From assembly GCA_002373995.1 (NCBI GenBank), contig DFLB01000063.1, positions 41,500 through 105,499 on the forward strand: a stretch of DNA of 64,000 nucleotides, given 5' to 3'. Positions 42,718 to 52,230 of the stretch are shown in pieces. A model generated the notes under the pieces. The model saw nothing but the letters and a program-made list of their open reading frames with translations, searched no databases and was not told where the DNA came from. How positions within the stretch are numbered: the first letter of the stretch is position 1; the number at the start of each line of letters is the position of its first letter. The position numbers were made by a program, and so were the translations under genes. This DNA is from Bacteroidales bacterium UBA3630 (GTDB taxonomy: Bacteria > Bacteroidota > Bacteroidia > Bacteroidales > P3).

Positions 42718-43470
42718 CTACTCTTCCTGCAACAGTTCGATAGCATCGTTGAGCTCCGTGCCGAGCGTCTCCATATCCTCTTCGCTGAGGGTCTCATAGC
42801 CGTCAGGCAACAGGAAATCAGTCTCTTTCACCTTGCCAGAGACAATCTCTATGGCCGTGTAGGTGATGGCGCGATCCTCGCCCACCTCCATCGTGCACTC
42901 CAGCGGCATACCCTTGATGCCGCCAAAGAGGATGTTGATCTTCGGGCCTATCTCGTCGCTGTACCACATCGTCATCGGGTGGTCCACGCCCTCTTCGTCG
43001 TAGGCGTGGCGTATCATCTTTTTGGCCGTGAAGCCGGCAATCTCGCGTGTCTCGCCGGGCAGGTACTCATAGTAGAAATGGCCGGCCTCGGTATCGACGA
43101 TATCCACGCTGTCGAAGTCGCTCTCCTGGGCCGTGTTCTTCACCAATATCTTGCCGGTGCCCTCGTAGGTGAACTCGAAATCCTGGCTGCGCAGGTAGGC
43201 CAGCATCTGGCTCAGGTTCTGGCACGAGGTCGAGGTCATGTTCTGCACCAGCACAGCCTCTGTCATGCCGCTGCAGAAAATGGGACTCTTGGTGAACATG
43301 TCGTTGCCGCTTACCTTGATCTCGGCGACGCGGACCTCCTCCGGCAAATCCACCGTCACGGCGCCCGTCGACTCCACCTTGTACTTCACAATGCCTTTAA
43401 ACGCATTCTGTGCTGTCGAAGCACCCACCGTCAGCAGCACAGCGGCTGCCAAAATCATGATTTTCTTCAT
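42718..43470 (-). CDS. Secreted protein, GLPGLI/DUF4412-like
   Basis: 250 residues with a signal peptide (MKKIMILAAAVLLTVGASTAQ). It begins NAFKGIVKYKVESTG and contains GETREIAGFTAKKMIRHAYDEEG followed by MTMWYSDEIGPKIN. This is the pattern of Bacteroidota GLPGLI/DUF4412 proteins (a strand entering KGxIxYKVE, then an I-AGF-AKK-x strand and a WYSDEI strand). Role unknown, probably periplasmic. It is the first gene of the run with ftsK and is transcribed away from CGGACC array E. Confidence 0.65.
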   Translation of the reverse strand: MKKIMILAAAVLLTVGASTAQNAFKGIVKYKVESTGAVTVDLPEEVRVAEIKVSGNDMFTKSPIFCSGMTEAVLVQNMTSTSCQNLSQMLAYLRSQDFEFTYEGTGKILVKNTAQESDFDSVDIVDTEAGHFYYEYLPGETREIAGFTAKKMIRHAYDEEGVDHPMTMWYSDEIGPKINILFGGIKGMPLECTMEVGEDRAITYTAIEIVSGKVKETDFLLPDGYETLSEEDMETLGTELNDAIELLQEE

Positions 43471-43626
43471 ATTCTGATATTGTTACTGTTTCCCGTTTTC
43501 CAATCAAAAACAGCAAAAAGTGTTTTTTATTGTGCCCCCTTGCATATTTTTTTTCGCACAGTCTTCTTTGCATACTTTTTTGCCCCCTCGCGCACCCCGC
43601 CGGCCCCCCGCCTCCGGACCGCCGTC

Positions 43627-43690
43627 GCTCCGCTTTTTATCGGACCATCCCCGGACCACCATCGGACCACCACCGGACCACCACCGGACC
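43627..43690 (+). repeat. CGGACC 11-bp iteron array, copy E
   Basis: Inverted GCTCCG (43627-43632, one mismatch to GGTCCG), 8-base loop CTTTTTAT, then CGGACC at 43641, 43652, 43663, 43674 and 43685. It ends 72 bases upstream of the -7 box of the PgpH-like gene. Confidence 0.92.
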
Positions 43691-43761
43691 AAAAGCCTGC
43701 GGAAAAGGGAGATTTAATTATAGAAATACAACTTTTATGACGGCGTATGAATTTTTTTGTG

Positions 43762-43769
43762 TACTTTTG
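43762..43769 (+). promoter_or_regulatory. Promoter -7 box for the PgpH-like gene
   Basis: TACTTTTG followed by GCAAA matches TAnnTTTG and lies 22 bases upstream of the ATG at 43791. Confidence 0.65.
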
Positions 43770-43790
43770 CAAATCGTTTACCTAACGCTT

Positions 43791-45785
43791 ATGAGCAACA
43801 TTATCACTGCCACAGTAAAACATTTGTCGCTGATATACAAGATAGTGGCGATGCTCGTCACCGCCGCGCTGATTGTTGTCATGTTTCCGCATACGCACCA
43901 CGGCGAGCACTACGACTACAAAGTCGGGGCAGTCTGGCGCGGTGCCGACCTTGTGGCGCCGTACGATTTTGCTGTGATGCTGACGGCCGACGAGCTGAAG
44001 GCCGAGCAGGATGCCGAACGGCAGAAGGCCATCCTGTACTACCACGTGGACTCCGCGGCGCGGCATACGGCTCTGGAGCGGCTCGAGGGGCTGGGGCGCC
44101 ACATTGGTGCCGCCGAGCGCCAAACGCTGCGCCGCCAGATAGACAGCGTCTACCGCATAGGCTACATGGAGCTGCCGCGTGACGTGGCGGAGACCGAGGG
44201 CCACACCATCGTGGTGCTCGACGGTGCCGTGGGCAGTATGCACCGCAGCCGCGAATACATCACCCCCGAGGAGCTGGAGGCGGGTGTGCTGCGCGACAGC
44301 CTGCTGGTGCCGAGCCTGGTGCTCGACGAGGCGCGGACAGCGCTGGAGCTCGACAGCCGCCTGTCGCAGCTGAGCCACAGCAGCCAGATGGTGATGGCCG
44401 GCGACCGCATCATCACCAAAGGCGAGGAGGTGACCCCCGAACGCGCGCAGGTCATCAGCTCGTTGGAGAAAGAGAACGACCGCCGCTTCTCGTCGCACTA
44501 CAGCGTCTGGGGCCAGATGGCGGGCCAGATGCTGCTGGCGATGATTGCATTTGTGGCCCTGTACATGTTCCTCAAGAACACGCGCCACGCCATACTGGAG
44601 GACAACCGCAAGGTGATCTTCGTGCTGCTGCTGATACTGATGATGTCGGCGATAGTGGCACTGGTAGTGCGTACCAATGCAGACTGGGTGCTGCTGGTGC
44701 CGTTGTGCATCATTCCGATACTGATGCGCGTCTTTTTCGACATGCGCGCCGCCCTCTACATCCACCTGACGACGGTCATCATCCTGGCCAACCTGGTGCC
44801 CAACTCGTTCGAATTCATCTTCTACCAGTTAGTGACGGGCATGATGAGCATCATCGCGGTGCGCAACCTTGAGAGGAGGAGCCAGTTCTTTGTGCTGGCG
44901 CTGGTCATCTTTGCGAGCTACTCGTTCATCTACACCGCCGGCGTGCTCAGCCAGGACACGAACCTGCGCGAGCTGACGGCAGACCGCTACCTGATGTTCT
45001 TCCTGAACGCGTTGCTGACGTTGATGGCCTACCCGCTGATCTACCTGTTTGAGAAGCTCTTCGGCATGACCACCAACCTGACGCTGCTCGAGCTGAGCAG
45101 CACCAACACCACGGCCCTGCGCGAGCTGAGCCGCCGCGCACCGGGGACGTTCCAGCACTCGATGCAGGTGGCCAACCTGGCCGAGGACCTGGTGAACGAG
45201 ATTGGCGGCAACGGCCTGCTGGCGAGGGTAGGCGCTCTCTACCACGACATCGGCAAGACCCGCAACCCGCTCTACTTCACCGAGAACCAGACGGGCGACT
45301 TCAATCCACACAGCGAGCTCGACTATGCAGAGAGTGCGCAGATCATCACCTCGCACGTCACCGACGGCTTGGAGCTGGCCCGCAAGTACCACCTGCCGGC
45401 CGAGGTGCAGGACTTCATCCGCACACACCACGGGACGACCTATACCGGCTACTTCTACGCCAAGGAGAAGGAGCGCCACCCCGACGGCGACTTCGACGCC
45501 AGTCTCTTCCGCTACCCCGGACCGCGCCCCTACAGCCGCGAGACGGCCGTGGTGATGATTGTGGACACTGTCGAGGCTGCCTGCCGCAGCCTGAAACAGC
45601 ACACCAAAGAGGCTACTGACAGTCTGATAGACAACCTGATAGACAGCAAAATCAGCGCAGGGCAATTAGAGAACTGCCCGCTCTCCTATGGCGATATAGC
45701 ACGCATACGACGCTTCCTCAAGGAAAAGATGATGAGCATCTACCACGTGCGCGTGGAATACCCGACGATGAAGGCTGGCAGTTGA
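43791..45785 (+). CDS. pgpH: 7TM-HD phosphohydrolase (PgpH-like, probable cyclic-di-AMP phosphodiesterase)
   Basis: 664 residues from ATG 43791, chosen because the -7 box is just upstream. Residues about 20-40 form a membrane anchor, followed by an extracytoplasmic 7TMR-HDED-like domain (VAPYDFAVMLTADELKAEQDAERQKAILYY, DRIITKGEEVT). Seven or so membrane helices follow, then a cytoplasmic HD domain with HSMQVANLAE, the metal-binding LYHDIGKTRNP, and THHGTTYTGYF. This matches PgpH of Listeria, which hydrolyses c-di-AMP. No other c-di-AMP gene is in the window. An iteron array lies upstream and a YfhO-like gene follows 58 bases downstream. Confidence 0.88.
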   Translation: MSNIITATVKHLSLIYKIVAMLVTAALIVVMFPHTHHGEHYDYKVGAVWRGADLVAPYDFAVMLTADELKAEQDAERQKAILYYHVDSAARHTALERLEGLGRHIGAAERQTLRRQIDSVYRIGYMELPRDVAETEGHTIVVLDGAVGSMHRSREYITPEELEAGVLRDSLLVPSLVLDEARTALELDSRLSQLSHSSQMVMAGDRIITKGEEVTPERAQVISSLEKENDRRFSSHYSVWGQMAGQMLLAMIAFVALYMFLKNTRHAILEDNRKVIFVLLLILMMSAIVALVVRTNADWVLLVPLCIIPILMRVFFDMRAALYIHLTTVIILANLVPNSFEFIFYQLVTGMMSIIAVRNLERRSQFFVLALVIFASYSFIYTAGVLSQDTNLRELTADRYLMFFLNALLTLMAYPLIYLFEKLFGMTTNLTLLELSSTNTTALRELSRRAPGTFQHSMQVANLAEDLVNEIGGNGLLARVGALYHDIGKTRNPLYFTENQTGDFNPHSELDYAESAQIITSHVTDGLELARKYHLPAEVQDFIRTHHGTTYTGYFYAKEKERHPDGDFDASLFRYPGPRPYSRETAVVMIVDTVEAACRSLKQHTKEATDSLIDNLIDSKISAGQLENCPLSYGDIARIRRFLKEKMMSIYHVRVEYPTMKAGS

Positions 45786-45843
45786 CAGTTGACAGTTGGT
45801 AGTTAACAGAGAAACAGATCACTAACATAAAACAGAAATCAGG

Positions 45844-48339
45844 ATGAAGAAAAAGATTTGGATTCATGTGGGATTGATTGTGGCCATGTTTGCGGTGGCG
45901 TGCATCTATTTGTCGCCCATACTGCAAGGAAAGGCGATGGTGCAGGGTGACCAGCAGAAGGCGCAGGCGATGGCCTACAAACTGCATCAGGAAAAGGACG
46001 TTACGGGGCACTTCCCGAGCTGGGAAGGAGCCATGTTCAGCGGCATGCCGGCATACCAGATACGTGAGGAGCCGCCCCAAACGCCGTTCTTCCAGCTACG
46101 CGAAGTGCTCATCATGAGCCACTTGGGGTGGGCCAACAACATCGGCATCCTGTTCCTGTACATGCTTGGTTTCTATGTTGCGATGGTGCTGCTGGGCTTG
46201 TCACCCTGGGTGGCCATAGTCGGCGCGCTGGGTTTCGGGTTGGGCAGCTACAACATAATCATCATCGAGGCAGGCCACTCCACCAAAGCCTGGGCCATTG
46301 CCATGATGGCGCCCATCCTGGCGGGTATGCTCACCGTGCTCAAGAGCGCCGTCAGCGAAGGGATAGAGCGCCGCGTCCGCAACCGCCGCGTGGTATGGGG
46401 CAGCATTCTCTTCACCGTAGCACTGATATTGCAGGTGATGTTCAACCACATACAGATCACCTTTTACACAGCCATCGGCTGCGTGGTGATGGGGGTGGTA
46501 TACCTGGTGCACGCCATCCGCAAGAAGCGCTTCGCGCCGTTCTGTGCCAAAGCGGGCATACTGGTACTGTGCGCTGCGCTGGCCATTGGCTGCAACATAC
46601 GCCATCTGCTGGTGAACGAAGAGTATGCACGCTACACGATGCGCGGAGGCAACGAGCTGACCGTGACCCCCGAGAGCCTCTACGGGGAGCCGACAGCGGG
46701 CGGACAACAGGCGACGACCAACGGCCTCGACATCGACTATGCCTTCAACTGGAGCTACGGCATTGGCGAGACCTACACGCTGCTCGTTCCCGGCGCCATG
46801 GGTGGCGGCAGCGGCGAGCGTGTAAGCACCGAGAGCTCGTTCTACAAGACGTTCCGCTCCAACCGTGCCCCGCTCTACTGGGGCGACCAACCCTTCACCT
46901 CAGGCCCCGTCTACTTCGGTGCGGTGCTCATGTTGCTCTTCATAGTGGGCATGATAGTGGTGAAAGGGCCCGAGCGCTGGTGGATCCTGGCGGCCACGGT
47001 GGTGGGCATACTGCTCTCATGGGGACACAACTTCATGGGCTTCAACGAGTGGGTGTTCAACAATGTGCCGTTCTACAACAAATTCCGCACACCCAGCATG
47101 TCGCTGGTGCTGCCCAGCGTGTGCGTGGCAATCATGGCCATGCTGACCCTCAAGGCTGTGTTTGAGAAAGAGCGCGACCGGCGACGCATCAACATGGGCC
47201 TCTACATAGGCACCGGCGCCCTATGCCTGCTGATAGTGGCGGTGCTTGTCGCCTCTGGCAGCTTCAGCTACAGCGGCTTGTCAGACAAACAGATGGCCAC
47301 ACAGTACGGGCCGCAGTGGGATATGATAAAGAGCGTGCTGGTAAACGACCGCGCCGCCCTGCTCAGGGCCGACTCATGGCGCTCCATCCTCTTCATCCTA
47401 CTCACAGCCGTCGTGCTCTGGCTCTACAACAACGACAAGATAAAGAAAGAATGGATAGCCATTGCGCTGGTGGGCGCGCTGGTGGTGATTGATCTGTGGG
47501 GTGTGGACCGCCGCTACCTGAACGACGACAACTATGTCAACCCCAACCAGATAGCCATCAAGCGCGATGCTTGGGACTACACCATCGACGAACAGGCCGC
47601 CGCCTATGGGGACCACGACTACCGTGTGTTCAACATGGCCGTCAACCCCTTCAACGACAGCAAACCTGCCGCCTTCCACGACCAAGTGGGTGGATACAGC
47701 GCCGCCAAACTGAGCCGCTACCAGAACCTCATCGACTTCTACCTCTCGCGCCACGTCAACATCGGGGTGCTCAACATGCTCAACGCCCGCTACTTTGTGT
47801 TGCAGGGTGGCCAGGTACAGCGCAACCCCGACGCCTTAGGCAACTGCTGGTTTGTCAGCGAGGTGAAAGCCGTGAACGGGCCCGACGAAGAGATCCTGGC
47901 CCTCAACAACATCAATACCGCGACGACAGCCGTGGTGGACACCAGCAAATGGAAAGTGGAAAGCAGGGCATGGAAGGGAGACAGCAGCGCAGACATGATT
48001 GCGCTTGAGCTGCAGGGCAACACCTCGATGGACTACCGCCGCTATGTCAGCCGCTGCGCCACCGAGAGGATAGCCGTCTTCTCGGAAGTGCACTACGAAC
48101 CCGACTGGAAAGCCTATATCGACGGCAAACCCGCCGAGTACTTCCGCGCCAACTATGTGCTGCGTGCCATGACAGTGCCCGCCGGCGAACACGTCATTGA
48201 ATTCAAGAACGAGGCCCCCACGCTGCACCGCACCGACACCATAGGCCTAATCATCTCCATCCTCACCCTGCTGGCCATGGCTGGAGCCCTTGTATATTGC
48301 TACAGAAAAAAACAACAAACCGATGAAATTTCCCAATAA
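45844..48339 (+). CDS. YfhO-family large membrane protein
   Basis: 831 residues. About 12 membrane segments lie in the first half and around 500-540, and the protein ends in a final helix (TIGLIISILTLLAMAGALVYCY). Bacteroidota YfhO-family markers: YLSPILQGKAMVQGDQQKAQAM, the extracytoplasmic TRGGNELT-like segment (here MRGGNELTVTPESLYGEP) and the C-terminal SEVHYEPDWKAYIDGKP and YVLRAMTVPAGEHVIEF. YfhO proteins are GT-C-like membrane proteins linked in Gram-positives to glycosylation of lipoteichoic acid. Here the gene sits directly upstream of, and overlaps by 17 bases, a set of surface-polymer genes. Confidence 0.85.
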   Translation: MKKKIWIHVGLIVAMFAVACIYLSPILQGKAMVQGDQQKAQAMAYKLHQEKDVTGHFPSWEGAMFSGMPAYQIREEPPQTPFFQLREVLIMSHLGWANNIGILFLYMLGFYVAMVLLGLSPWVAIVGALGFGLGSYNIIIIEAGHSTKAWAIAMMAPILAGMLTVLKSAVSEGIERRVRNRRVVWGSILFTVALILQVMFNHIQITFYTAIGCVVMGVVYLVHAIRKKRFAPFCAKAGILVLCAALAIGCNIRHLLVNEEYARYTMRGGNELTVTPESLYGEPTAGGQQATTNGLDIDYAFNWSYGIGETYTLLVPGAMGGGSGERVSTESSFYKTFRSNRAPLYWGDQPFTSGPVYFGAVLMLLFIVGMIVVKGPERWWILAATVVGILLSWGHNFMGFNEWVFNNVPFYNKFRTPSMSLVLPSVCVAIMAMLTLKAVFEKERDRRRINMGLYIGTGALCLLIVAVLVASGSFSYSGLSDKQMATQYGPQWDMIKSVLVNDRAALLRADSWRSILFILLTAVVLWLYNNDKIKKEWIAIALVGALVVIDLWGVDRRYLNDDNYVNPNQIAIKRDAWDYTIDEQAAAYGDHDYRVFNMAVNPFNDSKPAAFHDQVGGYSAAKLSRYQNLIDFYLSRHVNIGVLNMLNARYFVLQGGQVQRNPDALGNCWFVSEVKAVNGPDEEILALNNINTATTAVVDTSKWKVESRAWKGDSSADMIALELQGNTSMDYRRYVSRCATERIAVFSEVHYEPDWKAYIDGKPAEYFRANYVLRAMTVPAGEHVIEFKNEAPTLHRTDTIGLIISILTLLAMAGALVYCYRKKQQTDEISQ

Positions 48340-49423
48340 ATATCTCCGCAACCTGAAGCCCTACCGTCTTGCATCGCACAAGATATGGTCTGTGGCACCC
48401 GACAAGCGGAACGAGATACTGAAGCTGGACTGGAACGAAGCCACCATACCGCCATCGCCGCATGTCAACGAGCGCATCATGCAGCTCATGCAAGAGCCAG
48501 GCTTCTTCAACCTCTACCCCACCACCCTCGACGAAGAGCTGATGGAAGCCCTGGCGCGGTACACGGAGTTGCCGAAGAGCAACATCCAGTACTTTGGCTC
48601 ATCCGATGTGCTGCACGAATACATCTGCAAGGTGTTTGTCAGCGTGGGGGACCCGGTAATGATCATGGGGCCCTCGTATGACAACTTCCGCCTCACCTGC
48701 CAAGCCAACGGAGCCGAGGTGTTCTACTCGAACTACAAAGAAGACTTCAGTTTCGACAGCGAACACTTTGAGAACGACATTCTCACCATCGAGCCAGCCA
48801 TGGTGTACATCTGCAATCCCAACAATCCTACGGGCAACCTGCACTCGAAAGAATATGTAGAGCACCTCCTCACGGAGTTTCCTGACACCCTCTTCCTTAT
48901 CGACGAAGCCTACTGCGAGTTTGCAGGTATGAGCGTCAAAGACCTGGTGTTGAAATACGACAACCTGCTGGTCTCGCGCACCATGAGCAAAGCATTTGCG
49001 CTGGCCAACTTCCGCGTGGGCTACCTACTGGCGTCGCAGGACAACATTCAATTCATCAACAAGATACGCAATCCCAAAAATCTCAGCACCTTTGCCCAGC
49101 AAGCCGCAATAGCCGCACTGAACGACACGGGGTACATGTGGCGCTATGTAGAGGAAGTGCGTGAGGCCAAAAAGCTGTTCCTGAGCGAGCTGGCGACGGT
49201 GGCGCCCACGGTGGCATCCTTTGCGGGCCACGGCAACTTCTCGATGCTGCAATTTCCTTCGGTGGAAGAGAAGAAAGCCATGATAGAATGGCTTGCCAAC
49301 CACAACATCTTTGTACGCGAACTGACGCAGAGTGCCCTTGTGGAGCGCTGTCTGCGCATCACCATAGGCACCCAGGAGCAGATGCAACGGGTGATGGATG
49401 TCATCAAAGAATTCTATGCCTGA
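48323..49423 (+). CDS. Histidinol-phosphate-aminotransferase-like PLP enzyme
   Basis: 366 residues from ATG 48323 (MKFPNKYLRNLKPYRL), inside the end of the YfhO gene. Fold-type I aminotransferase motifs: LDWNEATIPPSP, YFGSSDVLHEYI, ICNPNNPTGNL, LIDEAYCEF and the Schiff-base lysine in SRTMSKAFALANFRVGY (K223). It is closest to HisC/CobD-type enzymes by feel, but no other histidine gene is nearby. It overlaps a HAD gene and precedes TupA-like and CDP-glycerol-type transferase genes, so a role in making an amino-containing surface substituent is more likely than histidine synthesis (inference). Confidence 0.82.
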   Translation: MKFPNKYLRNLKPYRLASHKIWSVAPDKRNEILKLDWNEATIPPSPHVNERIMQLMQEPGFFNLYPTTLDEELMEALARYTELPKSNIQYFGSSDVLHEYICKVFVSVGDPVMIMGPSYDNFRLTCQANGAEVFYSNYKEDFSFDSEHFENDILTIEPAMVYICNPNNPTGNLHSKEYVEHLLTEFPDTLFLIDEAYCEFAGMSVKDLVLKYDNLLVSRTMSKAFALANFRVGYLLASQDNIQFINKIRNPKNLSTFAQQAAIAALNDTGYMWRYVEEVREAKKLFLSELATVAPTVASFAGHGNFSMLQFPSVEEKKAMIEWLANHNIFVRELTQSALVERCLRITIGTQEQMQRVMDVIKEFYA

Positions 49424-50093
49424 CCGCCACGACAAGCCCCGGATAGCAGTCTTCGACTTCTGCGAGACGATAGCGGACTTTCAAACCGCCACGGCATTCG
49501 TAGACTACACGCGGCAGCACAGCCGCCATGCCAGCATCCGCCTCCGCCATGTGCTTTTCGTATTCTTAGTCAAGAGCCAGCTCGTACGCCTGTTTGACGC
49601 GGCGACAGGGCATCGGCACTCCACAGGAAAGCTCCTGAAGCTCAGGGAGCTGCGCGGTCTGACACAGGCAGAGACAGAGCGCATGGCCCTGCAATTCTAC
49701 AAAGAGAGGGTGAAGCCGCACCTGATAGGGCCTATCGTGGAGGAGATGCAGCGGCTGCAGGGAGAAGGCTGGAGCGTGGGGCTGTCGAGCGGGGGATACG
49801 ATGTGTACCTGAAGCACTTTGTCCAGGACTATGGGCTTGACTTCTGCCAATGCAGCGAATTGGCCTTCCGCAACGGGAGGTGCACCGGCAAAGTAGTCGG
49901 GAAAGACTGTATGCGCCAAGAAAAAGTGCGGCGGCTCAACGCCGCCTTCGGCGAGGGAGCCGGCGCCGTGGCCTACAGCGACAGTTCGAGCGACCTGCCA
50001 CTGCTGCAGTGGGCGGAACGAGGGGTGGTCGTTTCGCACGGTTGGCACCAAAATTGGATAGAGAAATATCATTTTGAAGAAATAATATGGTAA
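49416..50093 (+). CDS. HAD-family (subfamily IB-like) protein with DxC active-site variant
   Basis: 225 residues from ATG 49416; an upstream ATG at 49398 would add six residues. HAD motif I reads FDFCET, so the nucleophile Asp is present but the usual second Asp (general acid/base) is Cys. Motif II is VGLSSGGYDVYLKHFV, and the motif IV region is YSDSSSDLPLL. The layout otherwise resembles SerB-type phosphatases. I recall similar DFC-type HAD proteins in capsule clusters, so this may be a group feature. It overlaps the aminotransferase gene by 8 bases, and the next ATG is one base after its stop. Confidence 0.8.
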   Translation: MPDRHDKPRIAVFDFCETIADFQTATAFVDYTRQHSRHASIRLRHVLFVFLVKSQLVRLFDAATGHRHSTGKLLKLRELRGLTQAETERMALQFYKERVKPHLIGPIVEEMQRLQGEGWSVGLSSGGYDVYLKHFVQDYGLDFCQCSELAFRNGRCTGKVVGKDCMRQEKVRRLNAAFGEGAGAVAYSDSSSDLPLLQWAERGVVVSHGWHQNWIEKYHFEEIIW

Positions 50094-50094
50094 A

Positions 50095-51048
50095 ATGAAA
50101 GACGCGAAGTTCCTTCTCAAATACGGCGACCTTGGGTACCACACCTACATGACGCTGCGGACGCTGCAGGAGGCGTGGCTCAACCGCGGAGGCGAGCGCG
50201 CCGCCATCAGACGCAAATACAAAAAGGTCTTCGGGCGCGAGCCCAATCTGGACCATCCGCAGACCTTGAACGAGAAAATACAGTGGCTCAAGCTGCATCA
50301 CCGCGAGGACATACAGACGGTGATGGCGGACAAATACGCTGTGCGGGAGTGGCTTGTGCAGCACTTTGGCGAGGAAGCCAAGGAGCACCTCATACCCTTG
50401 CTCTATGTCACCTCCGACTGGCGCGACATCACGCTGGACAACCTGCCCGACGAGCCCTTCATCATCAAATCCAATCATGGCAGCCACCAGTATCAGATAG
50501 TCCACGACAAGAAAGACATCGACATCAAGCTGTTGCGGCAGAAATGCCGGATGTGGCTGGCGGTGGATGCCGGCAAGTGGGGGCAGGAGTGGCAGTACAG
50601 GAACATTCCGCGGAAGCTGGTGGTGGAGCGGTTGCTTCGCACAACGGACGGGCACATACCCAACGACTACAAGCTCAACTACTTCAACGGGAGGCTGGAG
50701 TTTGTATACTGCTCCATAGGGCGCGAGACGACCAACAACCGGAACATGTACGATGCCGAGTGGAAGCCGATCTACTTCCAGTGGAACAACCGCAATGCGC
50801 ATCAGGACGCCCGCGGCAAAGAGATAGCGCCGCCGGCCTCGTTTGCCCAGATGCGGCGCTACGGGGACGACATTGCGCAGATGTTCGACCATGTGCGCTG
50901 CGACTTCTACGACGTTGACGGCAAGATGTACTTTGGCGAGATCACCTTCCACCACGGGGGCGGATACAACCGTTTCGACCCAGACGAATACGACACCCTG
51001 TGGGGGGAGAAACTAACCCTGACAGCAAAATCAGATACAGCGAAATGA
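50095..51048 (+). CDS. TupA-like ATP-grasp protein
   Basis: 317 residues, no signal peptide. Markers of the TupA-like ATP-grasp family found in surface-polysaccharide loci: KVFGREPNLDHPQTLNEKIQWLKL, MADKYAVREWL, LPDEPFIIKSNHGSHQYQIV, PRKLVVERLL, DYKLNYFNGRLEFVY and the metal-binding-like FYDVDGKMYFGEITFHHGGGYNRFDP. TupA itself ligates amino-acid-type units in teichuronopeptide. Its acceptor here is unknown. The stop overlaps the start of the next gene (ATGA). Confidence 0.85.
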   Translation: MKDAKFLLKYGDLGYHTYMTLRTLQEAWLNRGGERAAIRRKYKKVFGREPNLDHPQTLNEKIQWLKLHHREDIQTVMADKYAVREWLVQHFGEEAKEHLIPLLYVTSDWRDITLDNLPDEPFIIKSNHGSHQYQIVHDKKDIDIKLLRQKCRMWLAVDAGKWGQEWQYRNIPRKLVVERLLRTTDGHIPNDYKLNYFNGRLEFVYCSIGRETTNNRNMYDAEWKPIYFQWNNRNAHQDARGKEIAPPASFAQMRRYGDDIAQMFDHVRCDFYDVDGKMYFGEITFHHGGGYNRFDPDEYDTLWGEKLTLTAKSDTAK

Positions 51049-52196
51049 GACAATTCATACTGCCCTCGATTTACTGGTTGGTAGCTTTCTTCCTGACGCT
51101 GCCCATCCGCCGACGCGCGAAGTACCGGCGGATGATGCTTGTCTCGGAGAAGGGCAACGACGCCCGCGACAACGGGTACCACTTCTTCCTGTACGTCAAG
51201 CAGAAGCATCCGGAGATAGATGCCTACTACATCATCAGCGACGACTCGCCCGACCGGGCACGGTTGGCGGCCTACGAGAGCCACTTGGTCAGATACCTAT
51301 CCTTCCGGCACTGCATGATGTTCTGGCAGGCGCACTACCTTGTGGGCACCCATCTGAGAGCGGGACACACACCGCTCCCCTTTGCCTTGGTCAAATACCT
51401 GAACCGATACCTGCACATCTATCGAGGGAAGAAGGTGGCCAATATCAAGCATGGTATCACGAAGAACTACATTGGCCGGATGGTGTACGAGAACACGCAC
51501 TACGACCTCATGGTCTGCGGGGCGGCGCCGGAGGAGGCCTACATGCGCGACGCGCTGCACTATCCGCCGACGGTGGCACGATACACGGGTTTTTGCCGTT
51601 TCGACAAGTTGTTGGATTTCAAGGTGAAACGGCAGATACTGGTGATGCCGACGTGGAGGAAATACCTGAACTCAGGGAACCTGAAGGGGAGCAAATACTA
51701 CCGTTCGTTCGAGGAGCTGCTGTGCAGCAAGCGCCTGGAGGAGGTGCTGGAGCGCTACGACATTGACCTTGTGTTTTATCCGCACCACCGGCTGCAGCCG
51801 TATGTAGAGGAATTCAAACGCAACGGGATGACGAAGAGGATCATCATTGCGGACCTGGCGCACTACGATGTGCAGCAGCTGCTGAAAGAGTCGGCACTGA
51901 TGGTGACAGACTACTCGAGCGTGCTGTTTGACTTTATATATATGAGGAAGCCTGTGGTGTTCTACCAGTTTGACAGGGACGAATACTGGGGCAAGCACAT
52001 GGCACGGGGATATGTGGACGAAGACGCGTTCGGGCCGGTTAAGAACGACGTTGACAGTCTGATAGACGAGATGGAGAAATATTTATCGTCAGGAATGAGA
52101 TTGGAGACACAATATTTGGCGGAGGTGGAACGTTTCTTTCCGATGCACGACGCACAGAACTGCGAGCGCGTCTACGAGGCGCTGATGCAGTGCTGA
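51045..52196 (+). CDS. CDP-glycerol glycerophosphotransferase-family protein (TagB/TagF-like)
   Basis: 383 residues from ATG 51045, overlapping the TupA-like stop. An N-terminal hydrophobic stretch (FILPSIYWLVAFFLTLPI) suggests membrane association. TagF-type signatures: NIKHGITKN, the His-containing DLVFYPHHRLQPYVEEF and the donor-binding VTDYSSVLFDFIYMRKPVVFYQFDRDEYW. The family transfers glycerol-phosphate or similar polyol-phosphates from CDP donors. In a Gram-negative this points to phospho-decoration of a surface glycan. It is the last gene of the plus-strand cluster and is convergent with the IspD-like gene. Confidence 0.87.
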   Translation: MRQFILPSIYWLVAFFLTLPIRRRAKYRRMMLVSEKGNDARDNGYHFFLYVKQKHPEIDAYYIISDDSPDRARLAAYESHLVRYLSFRHCMMFWQAHYLVGTHLRAGHTPLPFALVKYLNRYLHIYRGKKVANIKHGITKNYIGRMVYENTHYDLMVCGAAPEEAYMRDALHYPPTVARYTGFCRFDKLLDFKVKRQILVMPTWRKYLNSGNLKGSKYYRSFEELLCSKRLEEVLERYDIDLVFYPHHRLQPYVEEFKRNGMTKRIIIADLAHYDVQQLLKESALMVTDYSSVLFDFIYMRKPVVFYQFDRDEYWGKHMARGYVDEDAFGPVKNDVDSLIDEMEKYLSSGMRLETQYLAEVERFFPMHDAQNCERVYEALMQC

Positions 52197-52230
52197 GGGG
52201 CATGCAGCGGATTGAGAATAAGGTGGTTGG

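Larger units (their letters stand above)
43471..43790. other. Divergent intergenic region with CGGACC array E and the pgpH promoter
   Basis: 320 bases. C-rich sequence (43580-43625), the CGGACC array (43627-43690), A/T-rich sequence, then TACTTTTG at 43762-43769, the -7 box for the gene at 43791. An open stretch upstream of 43791 translates the repeat and is not considered coding. Confidence 0.75.

Noticed and set aside
43530..43790. Upstream in-frame extension of the PgpH-like gene
   Set aside because: It encodes iteron-derived sequence (HHRTTTGP type) and the -7 box at 43762 lies inside it; the conserved protein starts at 43791.
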